Shown here piece after piece: positions 37,167 to 38,824 of a DNA stretch of 38,824 nucleotides. The translations under genes were made by a program, and so were the position numbers. The notes beneath the pieces are model-generated. The model was not told the DNA's origin and made no database searches. It saw nothing but the letters and a program-made list of their open reading frames with translations. Numbering within the stretch: the first letter of the stretch is position 1; the number at the start of each line of letters is the position of its first letter. The stretch is from Gammaproteobacteria bacterium (lineage in GTDB: Bacteria > Pseudomonadota > Gammaproteobacteria > Ga0077536): positions 1 through 38,824 of the forward strand of contig CANFVX010000003.1 in assembly GCA_947450495.1 (NCBI GenBank), in the 5' to 3' direction.

Positions 37167-38824
37167 ATGAGTGTGTTGATTAACCGGCGCGATCTCGATT
37201 TCGTGCTCTATGAACTGCTGAACATCGAGCATCTGGCGCAGACCTCCCGCTACGAAGGTCAGGATCGCGCGCTGTATGAGGCCACGATCGACGCCGCCGA
37301 GACTCTGGCGGAAGAGCAGTTCGCGACCCACGCGGCCGAGTCCGACGAAAACGAGCCGAAGCTCGAAGACGGCAAGGTCAAACTGATTCCCGCCATCAAG
37401 CAAGCCACCGACGCCTACGTCGAGGCCGGCTTTATGGGGATGTCGATGGACGCCGAGGCCGGCGGCATGCAGCTGCCCTGGACGATTGCCCAGGCTTGCG
37501 CCGCGTATTTCTGCGCAGCCAACATCGGCACCATCGCCTATCCGTTCATCACCATTGCGGCGGCCAATCTGCTCAGCAAGTTTGGTTCGGAGGCCCAAAA
37601 GGCCCGCTATCTCGCGCCGCTGGTGGAGGGACGCTTCTTCGGCACGATGGTGTTGTCTGAACCGCAGGCGGGTTCGTCGCTGGCCGACATCCGCACGCGG
37701 GCGGTGCCGACCGATGACGGGCACTACCTCATTACCGGCAACAAGATGTGGACCTCGGCCGCCGACCACGAACTTTCCGAGAACATCATCCACATGGTGT
37801 TGGCGAAAATTCCCGGTGGTCCGCCCGGCGTGAAAGGCATTTCGCTGTTCATCGTGCCCAAGTTTCTGGTGAACGACGATGGCTCGCTGGGCGAGCGCAA
37901 CGACGTGCGGGTGGCCGGTCTCAATCACAAGATGGGCTATCGCGGGACGGTCAACGCGGTGTTCAATCTGGGCGAGCAGGGCGGCGCGAAAGGCTGGTTG
38001 TTGGGCGAAGCCCATCAGGGTCTCAGCTATATGTTCCACATGATGAACGAGGCCCGCGTTGGCGTGGGTTTGGGCGCGGTGGCGCTGGGCTACAGCGGCT
38101 ATCTGCATTCACTTAAATACGCCCGCGAGCGTCCGCAGGGCCGTCATCCGGGCAATAAAGACCCGGCGAGCCCGCAGGTGCCGATCGTTGAGCACGCCGA
38201 TATCCGGCGCCTGTTGCTGGCGCAGAAGGCGGCGGTGGAGGGCGGGCTTGCGCTGGCGCTGTACTGCGCGCAACTGATCGATATCGAACGCACCACCGAG
38301 GACGCCGCCTATCGCGACCGCCTCAATCTGCTGCTCGATCTCCTCACGCCGATCGTGAAATCCTGGCCGAGCGAGTTTTGTCTGGAAGCCAATAAGCACG
38401 CGATTCAGATTCTCGGCGGCTACGGCTACACCCGCGACTATCCGCTGGAACGCCTGTATCGCGATAACCGTCTCAATCCCATCCATGAAGGCGCGCACGG
38501 CATTCACGGGCTCGATCTGCTGGGCCGCAAAGTATCGATGCGCGACGGCGCGGCGCTGGAAGCGCTGTTCGTAGAAATGGAAGCCACGCTGATTCAGGCC
38601 CGCGCGCTGGATTCACTCAGCGAAGCGGTCACCCAGATCGAACAGGCCCGCGACCAGTTGGCCGCCACCACCGCCACGCTGGGCGCGCTGCGTGATGGCG
38701 GCCAGGCGCCGCGCGCGATGGCCAACGCCGGGATTTATCTCGACGTGTTCGGGCATGTGGTGATCGGCTGGCTGTGGCTGCGGATGGCGGTTATCGCCAC
38801 GCAGGAAGCGGCAGAAACGCACGG
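37167..38824 (+). CDS. Acyl-CoA dehydrogenase (C-terminus beyond window)
   Basis: GTMVLSEPQAGSSLADIRTRAVPTDDGHYLITGNKMWTSAADH, MNEARVGVGLGAVALGYSGYLHSLKYARERPQGR, ILGGYGYTRDYPLERLYRDNRLNPIHEGAHGIHGLDLLGRKV; open to the edge. Confidence 0.92.
   Translation, partial: MSVLINRRDLDFVLYELLNIEHLAQTSRYEGQDRALYEATIDAAETLAEEQFATHAAESDENEPKLEDGKVKLIPAIKQATDAYVEAGFMGMSMDAEAGGMQLPWTIAQACAAYFCAANIGTIAYPFITIAAANLLSKFGSEAQKARYLAPLVEGRFFGTMVLSEPQAGSSLADIRTRAVPTDDGHYLITGNKMWTSAADHELSENIIHMVLAKIPGGPPGVKGISLFIVPKFLVNDDGSLGERNDVRVAGLNHKMGYRGTVNAVFNLGEQGGAKGWLLGEAHQGLSYMFHMMNEARVGVGLGAVALGYSGYLHSLKYARERPQGRHPGNKDPASPQVPIVEHADIRRLLLAQKAAVEGGLALALYCAQLIDIERTTEDAAYRDRLNLLLDLLTPIVKSWPSEFCLEANKHAIQILGGYGYTRDYPLERLYRDNRLNPIHEGAHGIHGLDLLGRKVSMRDGAALEALFVEMEATLIQARALDSLSEAVTQIEQARDQLAATTATLGALRDGGQAPRAMANAGIYLDVFGHVVIGWLWLRMAVIATQEAAETH

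Overview
This GC-rich window reads as a proteobacterial chromosome, probably gammaproteobacterial judging by gene order. Most of it is conserved core: ffs-dnaX-ybaB-recR-orn-nnr-tsaE-amiC-mutL-miaA-hfq-hflX-hflK-hflC-DUF2065-hisZ-purA-pdxH. Upstream are an edge-truncated PAS sensor kinase, a ChaA-like antiporter, DUF3025, DUF2058, a DarP/YjgA-like protein, a GTP cyclohydrolase II homologue and a secreted carboxymuconolactone decarboxylase-like protein. Downstream is an acyl-CoA metabolism block: a GST, two acyl-CoA dehydrogenases, LysR, a DUF1302 protein translationally coupled to an EAL protein, and two SDRs. The most unusual part is about 6.2-11.6 kb. A PEP-CTERM-like Lcl/DUF1566 protein gene and a two-gene molybdenum hydroxylase operon (2Fe-2S and Mo subunits fused) lie between inverted copies of an asymmetric hairpin element (ACCTATTTGGGGTCAGAGTAAAAACTATTCG...TTCGAGTTTTTACTCTGACCCCAAACTC). 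These copies are interleaved with a second REP-like family (TTCGACARGCTCAG...GAACGGG), and one locus is tandemly duplicated. Other leads are a perfect 22-bp palindrome over the miaA stop that abuts a TATACT box upstream of hfq, and a perfect TGTGA-N6-TCACA CRP-type site upstream of the PEP-CTERM-like gene. I found no CRISPR array, transposase gene, tRNA or rRNA. All product calls come from reading motifs by eye; no database search was run.
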